A DNA stretch of 64,000 nucleotides, from assembly GCF_003697165.2 (NCBI RefSeq), contig NZ_CP033092.2, positions 3,286,001 to 3,350,000 of the forward strand, given 5' to 3'. The position numbers and the translations under genes are program-made. Positions 19,630 to 29,125 of this stretch are shown here, in pieces (the first letter of the stretch is position 1; each line of letters begins with the position of its first letter). The notes beneath the pieces were generated by a model that saw nothing but the letters and a program-made list of their open reading frames with translations, was not told where the DNA came from and did no database searches. Source of the stretch: Escherichia coli DSM 30083 = JCM 1649 = ATCC 11775. Its GTDB lineage: Bacteria; Pseudomonadota; Gammaproteobacteria; Enterobacterales; Enterobacteriaceae.

Positions 19630-20373
19630 TTATGCAGGATTAGGAATATCAATAAAGGTCACATCAAGATCGGTATTTTCATTCAGCCACTCGCTCAATG
19701 CGCGAATACCACCACGTTCAGTGGCATGGTGACCTGCAGCATAAAAATGCAATCCCTGCTCGCGGGCTGAATGAATGGTCTGTTCAGAAACTTCGCCAGT
19801 AATAAAAGCATCCACGCCAAAACGCGCGGCGCTATCGATAAAACTTTGCCCGCCGCCCGTGCACCAGGCGACGCGCTGGACCACCTCAGGTCCGGTATCG
19901 CCACACCATAACGGCTTACGTCCCAGACGCGCTTCAATCCAGGAGGCCAGTTCCAGTCCCGGCACAGGCATGGTCAGTTCGCCCCACGGCACCAACGGCT
20001 CAATTTCGCCCATGACCGTGATCCCCAGTAACGCCGCCAGCTGTGCGTTATTGCCCAGCTCAGGATGTGCGTCAAGCGGCAAATGCCAGCCATACAGGTT
20101 GATATCATTCGCCAGCAATGTTTTTAAGCGGTTACGCTTCATTCCGCGAATGACCGGAGATTCGCCTTTCCAGAAGTAGCCATGATGCACAATGACCGCA
20201 TCCGCGCCCAGACGCACTGCCTCATCGAGCAAAGCCTGGCTGGCAGTGACACCGGTAACAATTTTTTGCACCGTCTCTTTGCCTTCCACCTGCAAACCAT
20301 TCGGCGCGTAATCACTAATCGCCGCGCTGTTCAGTTTTTCGTTAATCAGTTGTTCCAGTTCGGTGTTTTTCAT
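19630..20373 (-). CDS. ybgI: NIF3-like dinuclear metal protein YbgI
   Basis: The 247-residue member of the NIF3/DUF34 family, which forms a hexameric toroid with a di-iron or other dimetal site. Metal ligands are seen in VIVHHGYFW (His63-His64 region), LPLDAHPELGNN and the C-terminal GHHATERGG. The precise reaction is unsettled in the family. It heads the operon with the 5-oxoprolinase genes. Confidence 0.95.
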   Translation of the reverse strand: MKNTELEQLINEKLNSAAISDYAPNGLQVEGKETVQKIVTGVTASQALLDEAVRLGADAVIVHHGYFWKGESPVIRGMKRNRLKTLLANDINLYGWHLPLDAHPELGNNAQLAALLGITVMGEIEPLVPWGELTMPVPGLELASWIEARLGRKPLWCGDTGPEVVQRVAWCTGGGQSFIDSAARFGVDAFITGEVSEQTIHSAREQGLHFYAAGHHATERGGIRALSEWLNENTDLDVTFIDIPNPA

Positions 20374-20643
20374 CTTCGCGCCTTCCGTATTCTGATAGCT
20401 ACACCGTTAACATAGCGTTACCTCGCCTGTTCGTCGATAGCCAATCTTTTGACATATTAAGAAACAAACACGACGCCAAAAGACGCAAATTGTTTATATC
20501 ATCACGCTTCAGCTAATGTATATTTATGCAATCAGACAGCATATTGCATAAATAATCAGATCTGTATCAAAGTTTTAACTTTAAGGAAACACAAGCACGC
20601 CGCGCAACTATTACGTGACGTTGCAGTCAATTGTGGAATTATT

Positions 20644-22125
20644 ATGAATAAACACGCATCACAACCGCGCGCTATTTACTATGTCGTTGCGCTGCAAATC
20701 TGGGAATATTTTAGCTTTTACGGCATGCGTGCCCTGCTGATCCTCTATCTCACCAATCAACTAAAATATAGCGATAATCACGCCTACGAGTTATTTAGCG
20801 CCTACTGTTCGCTGGTATATGTCACGCCAATCCTCGGTGGCTTTTTGGCGGATAAAGTTCTCGGCAATCGCATGGCGGTGATGCTGGGGGCGTTGTTGAT
20901 GGCGATCGGTCATGTGGTGCTGGGTGCCAGTGAGATCCATCCGTCATTCCTCTATCTGTCCCTGGCGATTATCGTCTGCGGCTATGGTCTGTTTAAATCC
21001 AACGTCAGTTGCCTGCTCGGCGAGCTGTATGAGCCAACCGATCCACGTCGTGATGGCGGTTTCTCGCTGATGTATGCGGCGGGTAACGTGGGGTCTATTA
21101 TCGCACCTATCGCCTGTGGTTTCGCCCAGGAAGAGTACAGTTGGGCGATGGGCTTTGGCCTGGCGGCGGTGGGTATGATCGCGGGTCTGGTCATTTTCTT
21201 ATGTGGCAATCGTCATTTCACACACACCCGCGGCGTTAACAAAAAGGTACTGCGTGCGACAAACTTTCTCCTGCCCAACTGGGGATGGCTACTGGTTCTG
21301 CTGGTGGCAACGCCTGCGCTGATTACCGTGTTGTTCTGGAAAGAGTGGTCGGTATACGCCTTGATTGTCGCGACGATCATTGGCCTTGGGGTTCTGGCAA
21401 AAATTTATCGCAAAGCAGAAAACCAAAAACAGCGTAAGGAGCTGGGGCTGATTGTTACCCTCACCTTCTTCAGCATGTTGTTCTGGGCATTCGCACAACA
21501 GGGGGGTAGCTCGATTAGCCTTTATATCGACCGCTTCGTTAACCGCGATATGTTTGGTTATACCGTTCCGACTGCTATGTTCCAGTCGATTAATGCCTTC
21601 GCAGTTATGCTGTGCGGTGTGTTCCTGGCGTGGGTGGTTAAAGAAAGCGTCGCAGGTAATCGTACCGTGCGCATCTGGGGAAAATTTGCTCTTGGCCTTG
21701 GCCTGATGAGCGCCGGATTCTGCATTCTGACCTTAAGCGCCCGCTGGTCCGCAATGTATGGTCACTCTTCTCTGCCACTGATGGTGTTAGGCCTGGCGGT
21801 GATGGGCTTTGCGGAACTGTTTATCGATCCGGTTGCTATGTCGCAGATTACGCGCATTGAAATCCCCGGCGTGACCGGCGTATTAACCGGCATTTATATG
21901 CTGCTTTCCGGCGCGATTGCGAACTATCTGGCGGGCGTGATTGCCGATCAGACATCGCAGGCTTCGTTTGATGCTTCCGGGGCGATCAACTACTCCATCA
22001 ATGCATATATTGAAGTATTTGATCAAATTACCTGGGGCGCACTGGCGTGTGTAGGACTGGTACTGATGATTTGGCTGTATCAGGCGCTTAAGTTCAGAAA
22101 CCGCGCGCTGGCGCTGGAGTCTTAA
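20644..22125 (+). CDS. dtpD: Proton-dependent oligopeptide transporter DtpD
   Basis: A 493-residue inner-membrane POT/PTR-family permease with about 14 hydrophobic helices. It imports di- and tripeptides with protons. The N-terminal signature reads LQIWEYFSFYGMRALL: the usual ExxER proton-coupling motif is replaced by QxxEY, a known peculiarity of DtpD. The start follows GGAATTATT. It is divergent from ybgI across 270 bp. Confidence 0.95.
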   Translation: MNKHASQPRAIYYVVALQIWEYFSFYGMRALLILYLTNQLKYSDNHAYELFSAYCSLVYVTPILGGFLADKVLGNRMAVMLGALLMAIGHVVLGASEIHPSFLYLSLAIIVCGYGLFKSNVSCLLGELYEPTDPRRDGGFSLMYAAGNVGSIIAPIACGFAQEEYSWAMGFGLAAVGMIAGLVIFLCGNRHFTHTRGVNKKVLRATNFLLPNWGWLLVLLVATPALITVLFWKEWSVYALIVATIIGLGVLAKIYRKAENQKQRKELGLIVTLTFFSMLFWAFAQQGGSSISLYIDRFVNRDMFGYTVPTAMFQSINAFAVMLCGVFLAWVVKESVAGNRTVRIWGKFALGLGLMSAGFCILTLSARWSAMYGHSSLPLMVLGLAVMGFAELFIDPVAMSQITRIEIPGVTGVLTGIYMLLSGAIANYLAGVIADQTSQASFDASGAINYSINAYIEVFDQITWGALACVGLVLMIWLYQALKFRNRALALES

Positions 22126-22139
22126 TAAGCCAGCACCAT

Positions 22140-22172
22140 GCCTGATAAAACGCTCGCTGCGTTTTATCAGGC
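22140..22172. terminator. Bidirectional hairpin between dtpD and phr
   Basis: GCCTGATAAAACG (22140-22152) pairs perfectly over 13 bp with CGTTTTATCAGGC (22160-22172). The phr stop codon (22167-22169) lies inside the stem, so the structure serves both convergent genes. It resembles a REP half-element. Confidence 0.8.
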
Positions 22173-23585
22173 TCCTTTCCTCGCTTCTTCGTACGCTGCC
22201 AGCGTTCGCAGCCTTGCCTCTTTGTGATCGACTATCGGTTGCGGATAATCCAACGTCACACCTGTTTTCTCTGCCCACTTCCACGGCTCATGCACCGCTT
22301 TCCCCGGTACATCGCGCAGCTCCGGTAGCCACTGGCGGATAAATTCGCCTTCGCGGTCAAATTTCTCGCCCTGAGTTGTCGGGTTGAAAATACGAAAATA
22401 CGGCGCTGCATCAGTACCCGTAGAAGCAGCCCACTGCCAGCCACCGTTATTAGCTGCCAAATCACCATCAATCAACTGCGACATGAAATATCGCTCGCCT
22501 TCGCGCCAGTCGATCAACAAATCTTTCACCAGAAAACTGGCTGTAATCATCCGTAGCCGGTTATGCATCCAGCCAGTGCTGTTAAGCTGACGCATGGCAG
22601 CATCGACAATCGGGTATCCCGTTTTGCCCTCCTGCCAGGCCTTTAAATGGGCGGGATTGCTTTGCCACTGTACACGATCCGTCCAGGCAATAAACGGACG
22701 ATGTTTACACAGCGAAGGATAATACGTCATCAAATGGCGGTAGAACTCGCGCCATATCAGCTCATTAAGCCAGACGCTCCCCGGTCCGCCTTCCAGCACC
22801 TGCGGTTGTTCCGCCAACAGGCGATGTAAACATTGGCGAGGCGATAACCCGCCCGTTGCCAGGCTGGCGGACAAACGACTGGTGCCTTCCACTGCCGGAA
22901 AATCTCGTTGTTGCTCATACTCTCCGGCACCGTTCTGGCAAAACTGGCGTAATTGCGCAATCGCCGCTTTTTCTTCCACCGGGAAATGCGCAGTATCGAA
23001 AGACTGACGAGGATAATTCAGCGTAATGGATGGCGCGGGCTCTATCGATCCGCTACTACGAAATTTTGGTGCAGCGACGCACTCCGGCATCCCTTCCCGC
23101 AGCCGTTTCAACCATGCGTTTTTAAAAGGCGTAAAGACTTTGTACATCTCATGATTGCCAGTCATCACCGCCCCCGGCGGCAGGATCACGCTGTCATCAA
23201 ATCCTTCACACACCACGTTACGCAGCGTCCTCTCAGCCTGCACATCCCGCGCCCGCTCATTCACCTCATACTGATAGTTATAAAACAGATGGGTAATGCG
23301 ATTTTCCGCGCACACCTGTTTAACTGTTTCGACACTGGCAGCAAAGTCATCCACTTCGCGGAACAATAAAGGAATGCCTTTTTCCGCCAGCGCGTTTTGC
23401 AGCGCATTAAGTTGTGTATTGATAAGTTCAGCCTGACGCGGCGACACATTATGCGCCGCCCACTGGCGTGGTGTAGCGATATACAACGCCAGCACGCGCG
23501 CAGACGAATTGCGGCAGGCGGCAGCCAGCGCGAGATTATCGTGCTGACGTAAATCCTGGCGAAACCAGACCAGATGGGTAGTCAT
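22167..23585 (-). CDS. phr: Deoxyribodipyrimidine photolyase
   Basis: A blue-light enzyme that splits cyclobutane pyrimidine dimers using FADH- and a folate antenna. It has 472 residues. The N-terminal photolyase domain opens MTTHLVWFRQDLRQHDN. The FAD-binding region has the RQLNSTGWMHNRLRM and NNGGWQWAASTGTDAAPYFRIFNP motifs with the tryptophans of the electron-transfer chain. Its start overlaps the ybgA stop by 4 bp. Confidence 0.97.
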   Translation of the reverse strand: MTTHLVWFRQDLRQHDNLALAAACRNSSARVLALYIATPRQWAAHNVSPRQAELINTQLNALQNALAEKGIPLLFREVDDFAASVETVKQVCAENRITHLFYNYQYEVNERARDVQAERTLRNVVCEGFDDSVILPPGAVMTGNHEMYKVFTPFKNAWLKRLREGMPECVAAPKFRSSGSIEPAPSITLNYPRQSFDTAHFPVEEKAAIAQLRQFCQNGAGEYEQQRDFPAVEGTSRLSASLATGGLSPRQCLHRLLAEQPQVLEGGPGSVWLNELIWREFYRHLMTYYPSLCKHRPFIAWTDRVQWQSNPAHLKAWQEGKTGYPIVDAAMRQLNSTGWMHNRLRMITASFLVKDLLIDWREGERYFMSQLIDGDLAANNGGWQWAASTGTDAAPYFRIFNPTTQGEKFDREGEFIRQWLPELRDVPGKAVHEPWKWAEKTGVTLDYPQPIVDHKEARLRTLAAYEEARKGA

Positions 23586-24091
23586 AAAACTCCTGCATGG
23601 CGCAAGTTAATCACACGCGGCCAAAGTTCGAAATAACGCTGCCCTGAAAGCCAGGCGTCAGGATAAAGCGCCATATAGTGTTTGATACGCATCAGCGGCG
23701 CAAGAAGCGGTTGCTCGCCACGGCGATAACTGTCGATAAGCGCCGCCAGCTGCTGGCGTTCTGTGGAATCAATATGTGGGCGAAAATATCCCTGAACGTG
23801 CATCAAAACGTTAGTATGATCACGCCGGTTGGCAGGGTGAGAAAGCAAAACAATTACGCGTTGGCGGTACTGGTTGTAATAGTCATCCAGACTTTGCCAC
23901 CGGTGAATATCAGCCACAAACGGGCCAAGTTTGCGGTACTCCGGCTGAGAATGTGCCAGAAAGACGAGTTTATAGCGGCTGTGATAATCGAGAAGCGCCC
24001 CGCGCGTTAGTCCTCGATCTTTGAGATTGTGTAACTCATGCAAAGCAAAAATGCGGATAAGGGTGCTGTCATCAAAAAGTTGTTGATTCAT
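23582..24091 (-). CDS. ybgA: DUF1722 protein YbgA
   Basis: A 169-residue DUF1722 protein always found next to phr in E. coli. The core contains NLKDRGLTRGALLDYHSRYKL and VLMHVQGYF. No catalytic motif can be assigned. The 4-bp overlap with phr indicates co-translation and a possible role connected with DNA photodamage; that link is inference. Confidence 0.92.
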   Translation of the reverse strand: MNQQLFDDSTLIRIFALHELHNLKDRGLTRGALLDYHSRYKLVFLAHSQPEYRKLGPFVADIHRWQSLDDYYNQYRQRVIVLLSHPANRRDHTNVLMHVQGYFRPHIDSTERQQLAALIDSYRRGEQPLLAPLMRIKHYMALYPDAWLSGQRYFELWPRVINLRHAGVL

Positions 24092-24138
24092 TACTGCTCC
24101 TGAACGGTTTACAGGAGTAAGTGTAGACGCCGAAAAAA

Positions 24139-24175
24139 GAAAACCGCCAGCGTTTCCACCGGCGGTTTTCTTTAA
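24139..24175. terminator. Terminator between ybgA and ybfA
   Basis: GAAAACCGCC (24139-24148) pairs with GGCGGTTTTC (24161-24170), flanked by an A-run and a T-run. It can terminate on both strands; on the minus strand it follows ybfA. Confidence 0.82.
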
Positions 24176-24191
24176 ACGTCATGTTTGGCAA

Positions 24192-24398
24192 TCAGTAAAA
24201 ATCACCAGTTGCCTTTTCGGCCTGATCCATCCACACCGGTTTATCGCTGGTTTTCGACCAGACGCGGTGCAGGTAGCTGTAAAAGCGGGCGCGGTCTTTC
24301 CAGAAAAGCATGAAAGGCAGCGCCAGAACGCCCGCTGCAACCGCACAAGTACGGCGTAAAAAGATAAGCCATGCAGGATATTCTTTGTAGAGTTCCAT
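24192..24398 (-). CDS. ybfA: Small membrane protein YbfA
   Basis: A 68-residue protein with one clear hydrophobic helix (TCAVAAGVLALPFMLFW) after a short cytoplasmic start. It matches YbfA, described as a small inner-membrane protein linked to low-pH or PhoPQ-type responses in enterobacteria; the molecular role is not known. It is divergent from kdpF. In K-12 an rhsC element lies beyond ybfA; here phr-ybgA abuts it instead. Confidence 0.88.
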   Translation of the reverse strand: MELYKEYPAWLIFLRRTCAVAAGVLALPFMLFWKDRARFYSYLHRVWSKTSDKPVWMDQAEKATGDFY

Positions 24399-24608
24399 AC
24401 TTTTCTCCCCCTTTTGTATCTACCCGGTGAATAGCACCGGAAAAATGAATTCGTTTATCTGATGAAAATAGTACCGCTGTTTGTGTAATTTTACTACTCA
24501 TCCGACCACTTATTTTTGCTTATTGATGGTTTATTTACATTCACCGTGTAATTAAGTTACATAAAAGTTAAATTAATACTAAACATTAGTTAAATCATGG
24601 CTTTTGCC

Positions 24609-24630
24609 ATTTTTATACTTTTTTTACACC
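24609..24630 (+). promoter_or_regulatory. KdpE binding site of the kdpFABC promoter
   Basis: The T-rich block ATTTTTATAC followed by TTTTTTTACACC is the known KdpE target upstream of kdpF in E. coli. It ends 80 bp before the kdpF start. The remainder of 24399-24710 is AT-rich promoter DNA with no gene. Confidence 0.78.
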
Positions 24631-24710
24631 ACGCCCGCAGATTTTTGCGAAATCTTTGCAGCCAGAACTCTACCCTTCCGGTATCACTTTTAGGCCACTG
24701 GAGGTGCACT

Positions 24711-24800
24711 GTGAGTGCAGGCGTGATAACCGGCGTGTTGCTGGTGTTTTTATTACTGGGTTATCTGGTTTATGCCCTGATCAATGCGGAGGCGTTCTGA
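24711..24800 (+). CDS. kdpF: K+-transporting ATPase small subunit KdpF
   Basis: A 29-residue single-helix peptide (starts MSAGVITGVLLVF, ends INAEAF) that stabilises the KdpABC complex in the inner membrane. It uses a GTG start after GGAGGTG. Its TGA stop overlaps the kdpA ATG (TGATG), so the two are coupled. Confidence 0.95.
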   Translation: MSAGVITGVLLVFLLLGYLVYALINAEAF

Positions 24801-26473
24801 TGGCTGCGCAAGGGTTCTTACTGATTGCCACGTTTTTACTGGTATTTATGGTGCTGGCGCGTCCCTTAGGTAGCGGGCTGGCGCGGCTGATTAATGATAT
24901 ACCTCTTCCTGGTACGACGGGCGTTGAACGCGTACTCTTTAGCGCGCTTGGCGTCTCTGACCGCGAGATGAACTGGAAGCAGTATCTCTCAGCCATTCTT
25001 GGCCTGAATATACTGGGGCTGGCGGTGCTGTTTTTTATGTTGCTCGGTCAGCACTATCTGCCGCTTAATCCACAGCAGTTGCCGGGGCTGTCGTGGGATC
25101 TGGCGCTCAATACCGCCGTCAGCTTTGTCACGAATACCAACTGGCAATCTTATAGCGGTGAAACCACGTTGAGCTATTTCAGCCAGATGGCGGGCTTAAC
25201 GGTGCAAAACTTTCTTTCTGCCGCCAGCGGGATTGCGGTGATTTTTGCGCTTATTCGCGCGTTTACCCGCCAGAGCATGAACACGCTGGGTAATGCGTGG
25301 GTAGACCTGTTGCGGATTACGTTATGGGTGTTAACCCCCGTAGCATTGCTGATCGCACTGTTTTTTATTCAACAAGGTGCGCTGCAAAACTTTTTGCCTT
25401 ATCAGGCTGTGACGACCATTGAAGGAGCGCAACAGCTGTTACCAATGGGGCCAGTAGCTTCTCAGGAAGCGATCAAAATGCTCGGAACTAACGGCGGTGG
25501 CTTTTTTAATGCCAACTCGTCGCATCCGTTTGAAAACCCAACCGCACTGACCAACTTCGTGCAAATGCTGGCGATTTTCTTGATCCCAACAGCGCTGTGC
25601 TTTGCCTTTGGTGAAGTGGCGGGCGATCGTCGCCAGGGGCGCATGTTGCTGTGGGCGATGTCGGTGATTTTTGTCATCTGCGTAGGCGTAGTGATGTGGG
25701 CAGAAGTTCAGGGTAATCCTCATCTGCTGGCGCTCGGCGCGGACAGCAGCATCAATATGGAAGGTAAAGAGAGCCGTTTCGGCGTGCTGGTCAGTAGCCT
25801 GTTTGCGGTCGTGACTACGGCGGCTTCCTGCGGCGCGGTGATTGCGATGCATGATTCGTTTACCGCTCTTGGTGGCATGGTGCCGATGTGGTTGATGCAA
25901 ATTGGTGAAGTGGTATTCGGCGGCGTCGGTTCCGGCCTTTACGGCATGATGCTGTTTGTCCTGCTGGCGGTGTTTATTGCCGGGCTGATGATTGGTCGTA
26001 CACCGGAATATCTGGGTAAAAAAATCGACGTACGCGAGATGAAACTGACTGCACTGGCGATTCTGGTCACCCCGACGCTGGTGCTGATGGGCGCGGCGCT
26101 GGCAATGATGACCGACGCCGGACGTAGCGCCATGCTCAACCCTGGCCCGCATGGTTTTAGCGAAGTGCTGTATGCCGTGTCATCCGCCGCTAACAACAAC
26201 GGCAGCGCCTTTGCCGGATTAAGCGCCAACTCTCCATTCTGGAACTGTTTACTGGCGTTGTGCATGTTTGTCGGGCGCTTCGGGGTGATTATCCCGGTGA
26301 TGGCAATTGCCGGTTCGCTGGTGAGTAAAAAGAGCCAACCCGCCAGCTCCGGCACATTGCCAACGCACGGCCCGCTGTTTGTTGGCCTGTTAATCGGCAC
26401 CGTGTTGCTGGTTGGCGCACTGACCTTTATCCCTGCCCTGGCGCTTGGTCCGGTGGCGGAATATCTCTCCTGA
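24800..26473 (+). CDS. kdpA: K+-transporting ATPase subunit A
   Basis: The potassium-channel-like subunit of the high-affinity KdpFABC pump, 557 residues from MAAQGFLLIATF. It belongs to the superfamily of K+ transporters, with ten hydrophobic helices and four pore-loop repeats. Selectivity-filter glycines are visible in TNTNWQSY, LGTNGGGFFNANSS, TTAASCGAVIAMH and SSAANNNGSAFAGL. I reject a longer upstream frame because the ATG overlapping the kdpF stop gives the family length. Confidence 0.97.
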   Translation: MAAQGFLLIATFLLVFMVLARPLGSGLARLINDIPLPGTTGVERVLFSALGVSDREMNWKQYLSAILGLNILGLAVLFFMLLGQHYLPLNPQQLPGLSWDLALNTAVSFVTNTNWQSYSGETTLSYFSQMAGLTVQNFLSAASGIAVIFALIRAFTRQSMNTLGNAWVDLLRITLWVLTPVALLIALFFIQQGALQNFLPYQAVTTIEGAQQLLPMGPVASQEAIKMLGTNGGGFFNANSSHPFENPTALTNFVQMLAIFLIPTALCFAFGEVAGDRRQGRMLLWAMSVIFVICVGVVMWAEVQGNPHLLALGADSSINMEGKESRFGVLVSSLFAVVTTAASCGAVIAMHDSFTALGGMVPMWLMQIGEVVFGGVGSGLYGMMLFVLLAVFIAGLMIGRTPEYLGKKIDVREMKLTALAILVTPTLVLMGAALAMMTDAGRSAMLNPGPHGFSEVLYAVSSAANNNGSAFAGLSANSPFWNCLLALCMFVGRFGVIIPVMAIAGSLVSKKSQPASSGTLPTHGPLFVGLLIGTVLLVGALTFIPALALGPVAEYLS

Positions 26474-26495
26474 TGATATTGAGTGAGCACTGAAT

Positions 26496-28544
26496 ATGAG
26501 TCGTAAACAACTGGCGCTATTCGAACCAACACTTGTCGTTCAGGCGCTGAAAGAAGCGGTGAAAAAATTAAACCCGCAGGCGCAATGGCGCAATCCGGTG
26601 ATGTTTATCGTCTGGATCGGCAGTCTGCTGACCACCTGTATTAGCATCGCGATGGCAAGCGATGTGATGCCTGGCAATGCGCTGTTTAGCGCGGCAATTA
26701 GCGGCTGGCTGTGGGTCACCGTACTGTTCGCTAATTTCGCCGAGGCGTTGGCAGAAGGCCGCAGTAAAGCGCAGGCCAACAGTCTGAAAGGGGTGAAAAA
26801 AACCGCTTTTGCTCGCAAGCTGCGCGAACCGAAATATGGCGCTGCGGCGGACAAAGTTCCTGCTGATCAACTGCGTAAAGGTGACATCGTGCTGGTAGAA
26901 GCTAGCGATATTATCCCCTGCGATGGTGAAGTCATTGAAGGCGGCGCATCGGTCGATGAAAGCGCCATCACCGGGGAATCGGCTCCGGTGATCCGTGAAT
27001 CCGGCGGTGATTTTGCCTCCGTCACTGGCGGCACGCGTATTCTTTCTGACTGGCTGGTGATTGAGTGCAGCGTTAACCCCGGCGAGACATTTCTGGATCG
27101 GATGATCGCGATGGTGGAAGGTGCGCAGCGACGTAAAACGCCGAACGAGATTGCCCTGACCATTCTCCTGATTGCCCTGACTATCGTCTTTTTACTGGCA
27201 ACCGCCACGCTGTGGCCGTTTTCCGCGTGGGGCGGTAATGCCGTCAGCGTAACGGTACTGGTGGCACTGCTGGTCTGTCTGATCCCAACCACTATTGGCG
27301 GCCTGTTGTCAGCGATTGGCGTCGCCGGAATGAGTCGGATGCTGGGCGCGAATGTGATTGCCACCAGCGGACGTGCAGTTGAAGCGGCAGGTGACGTTGA
27401 CGTTCTGCTACTGGATAAAACCGGCACCATCACACTCGGTAACCGTCAGGCGTCAGAGTTTATCCCCGCACAAGGCGTGGAGGAAAAAGCGCTGGCCGAC
27501 GCCGCACAACTGGCTTCGCTGGCTGATGAAACGCCGGAAGGCCGCAGTATTGTGATCCTCGCCAAGCAGCGTTTTAACCTGCGCGAGCGCGATGTGCAGT
27601 CGCTCCATGCCACCTTTGTACCGTTTACTGCGCAAAGCCGGATGAGCGGGATCAACATCGACAACCGCATGATCCGTAAAGGTTCTGTCGATGCCATTCG
27701 CCGCCATGTTGAGGCTAACGGCGGTCACTTCCCTGCCGATGTTGATCAAAAAGTCGATCAGGTTGCGCGTCAGGGAGCCACGCCGCTGGTGGTGGTGGAA
27801 GGTTCTCGTGTGCTGGGCGTTATTGCGCTGAAAGATATCGTCAAAGGCGGTATTAAAGAGCGCTTCGCCCAGCTGCGTAAAATGGGCATTAAAACGGTGA
27901 TGATTACCGGCGATAACCGCCTGACTGCCGCCGCGATAGCTGCGGAAGCGGGTGTCGATGATTTTCTCGCCGAAGCAACACCGGAGGCCAAGCTGGCACT
28001 GATTCGTCAGTATCAGGCGGAAGGCCGTTTAGTGGCGATGACCGGCGATGGCACCAACGATGCTCCGGCGCTGGCACAGGCCGATGTTGCGGTGGCGATG
28101 AACTCCGGCACCCAGGCGGCGAAAGAAGCGGGCAATATGGTGGATCTCGACTCCAACCCGACCAAGTTGATCGAGGTAGTGCACATTGGCAAACAGATGC
28201 TGATGACCCGTGGCTCGTTGACCACCTTCAGCATTGCCAACGATGTGGCGAAATACTTCGCCATTATTCCAGCGGCGTTCGCGGCAACGTATCCGCAGTT
28301 AAATGCGCTGAACATCATGCGCCTGCATTCGCCCGACTCCGCCATTCTCAGTGCGGTCATTTTCAACGCCTTGATTATCGTCTTTTTGATTCCCCTGGCG
28401 TTAAAAGGCGTGAGTTATAAACCGCTTACCGCTTCTGCCATGTTGCGCCGTAACTTATGGATTTACGGTCTGGGTGGGCTGCTGGTGCCGTTTATTGGTA
28501 TCAAAGTCATTGATTTACTGCTAACCGTTTGCGGTCTGGTGTGA
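26496..28544 (+). CDS. kdpB: K+-transporting P-type ATPase subunit B
   Basis: The catalytic subunit of Kdp, a type IA P-type ATPase of 682 residues. The phosphorylated Asp307 is in LLLDKTGTITLG. The actuator loop TGES is in SAITGESAPV, and the hinge motif is MTGDGTNDAPALAQADVAVAM. It powers K+ import at nanomolar to micromolar levels. The gene lies 22 bp after kdpA. Confidence 0.98.
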   Translation: MSRKQLALFEPTLVVQALKEAVKKLNPQAQWRNPVMFIVWIGSLLTTCISIAMASDVMPGNALFSAAISGWLWVTVLFANFAEALAEGRSKAQANSLKGVKKTAFARKLREPKYGAAADKVPADQLRKGDIVLVEASDIIPCDGEVIEGGASVDESAITGESAPVIRESGGDFASVTGGTRILSDWLVIECSVNPGETFLDRMIAMVEGAQRRKTPNEIALTILLIALTIVFLLATATLWPFSAWGGNAVSVTVLVALLVCLIPTTIGGLLSAIGVAGMSRMLGANVIATSGRAVEAAGDVDVLLLDKTGTITLGNRQASEFIPAQGVEEKALADAAQLASLADETPEGRSIVILAKQRFNLRERDVQSLHATFVPFTAQSRMSGINIDNRMIRKGSVDAIRRHVEANGGHFPADVDQKVDQVARQGATPLVVVEGSRVLGVIALKDIVKGGIKERFAQLRKMGIKTVMITGDNRLTAAAIAAEAGVDDFLAEATPEAKLALIRQYQAEGRLVAMTGDGTNDAPALAQADVAVAMNSGTQAAKEAGNMVDLDSNPTKLIEVVHIGKQMLMTRGSLTTFSIANDVAKYFAIIPAAFAATYPQLNALNIMRLHSPDSAILSAVIFNALIIVFLIPLALKGVSYKPLTASAMLRRNLWIYGLGGLLVPFIGIKVIDLLLTVCGLV

Positions 28545-28552
28545 GGTTTACC

Positions 28553-29125
28553 ATGCGTGGATTACGTCCGGCATTATCGACATTTCTCTTTCTGTTATTG
28601 ATTACTGGCGGCGTTTACCCGCTGCTGACCACCGCACTGGGGCAATGGTGGTTTCCCTGGCAGGCCAACGGTTCATTGATTCGTGAAGGTGATACGGTGC
28701 GCGGTTCGGCATTAATCGGGCAAAATTTTACCGGCAACGGCTATTTTCATGGTCGCCCGTCGGCAACAGCAGAAATGCCCTATAATCCACAGGCTTCTGG
28801 CGGGAGCAATCTGGCAGTCAGTAACCCGGAGCTGGATAAACAGATAGCCGCACGCGTTGCCGCATTACGGGCTGCTAACCCGGATGCCAGCACGAACGTT
28901 CCGGTTGAACTGGTGACGGCGTCAGCAAGCGGGCTGGACAATAACATCACCCCGCAAGCGGCGGCCTGGCAGATCCCACGCGTGGCGAAAGCGCGTAATC
29001 TCAGCGTTGAACAGCTCACGCAACTGATCGCAAAATACAGCCAACAACCGCTGGTGAAATATATCGGCCAGCCGGTCGTCAACATTGTCGAACTCAATCT
29101 GGCACTGGATAGGCTTGATGAATAA
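28553..29125 (+). CDS. kdpC: K+-transporting ATPase subunit C
   Basis: A 190-residue subunit with one N-terminal membrane helix (PALSTFLFLLLITGGVYPLL) and a periplasmic domain containing GSALIGQNFT and NGYFHGRPSA. It is needed for assembly and raises ATP affinity. The ATG at 28553, 8 bp after the kdpB stop, gives the family length; an eight-codon upstream extension overlaps kdpB and is not used. Its end overlaps the kdpD start by 8 bp. Confidence 0.97.
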   Translation: MRGLRPALSTFLFLLLITGGVYPLLTTALGQWWFPWQANGSLIREGDTVRGSALIGQNFTGNGYFHGRPSATAEMPYNPQASGGSNLAVSNPELDKQIAARVAALRAANPDASTNVPVELVTASASGLDNNITPQAAAWQIPRVAKARNLSVEQLTQLIAKYSQQPLVKYIGQPVVNIVELNLALDRLDE

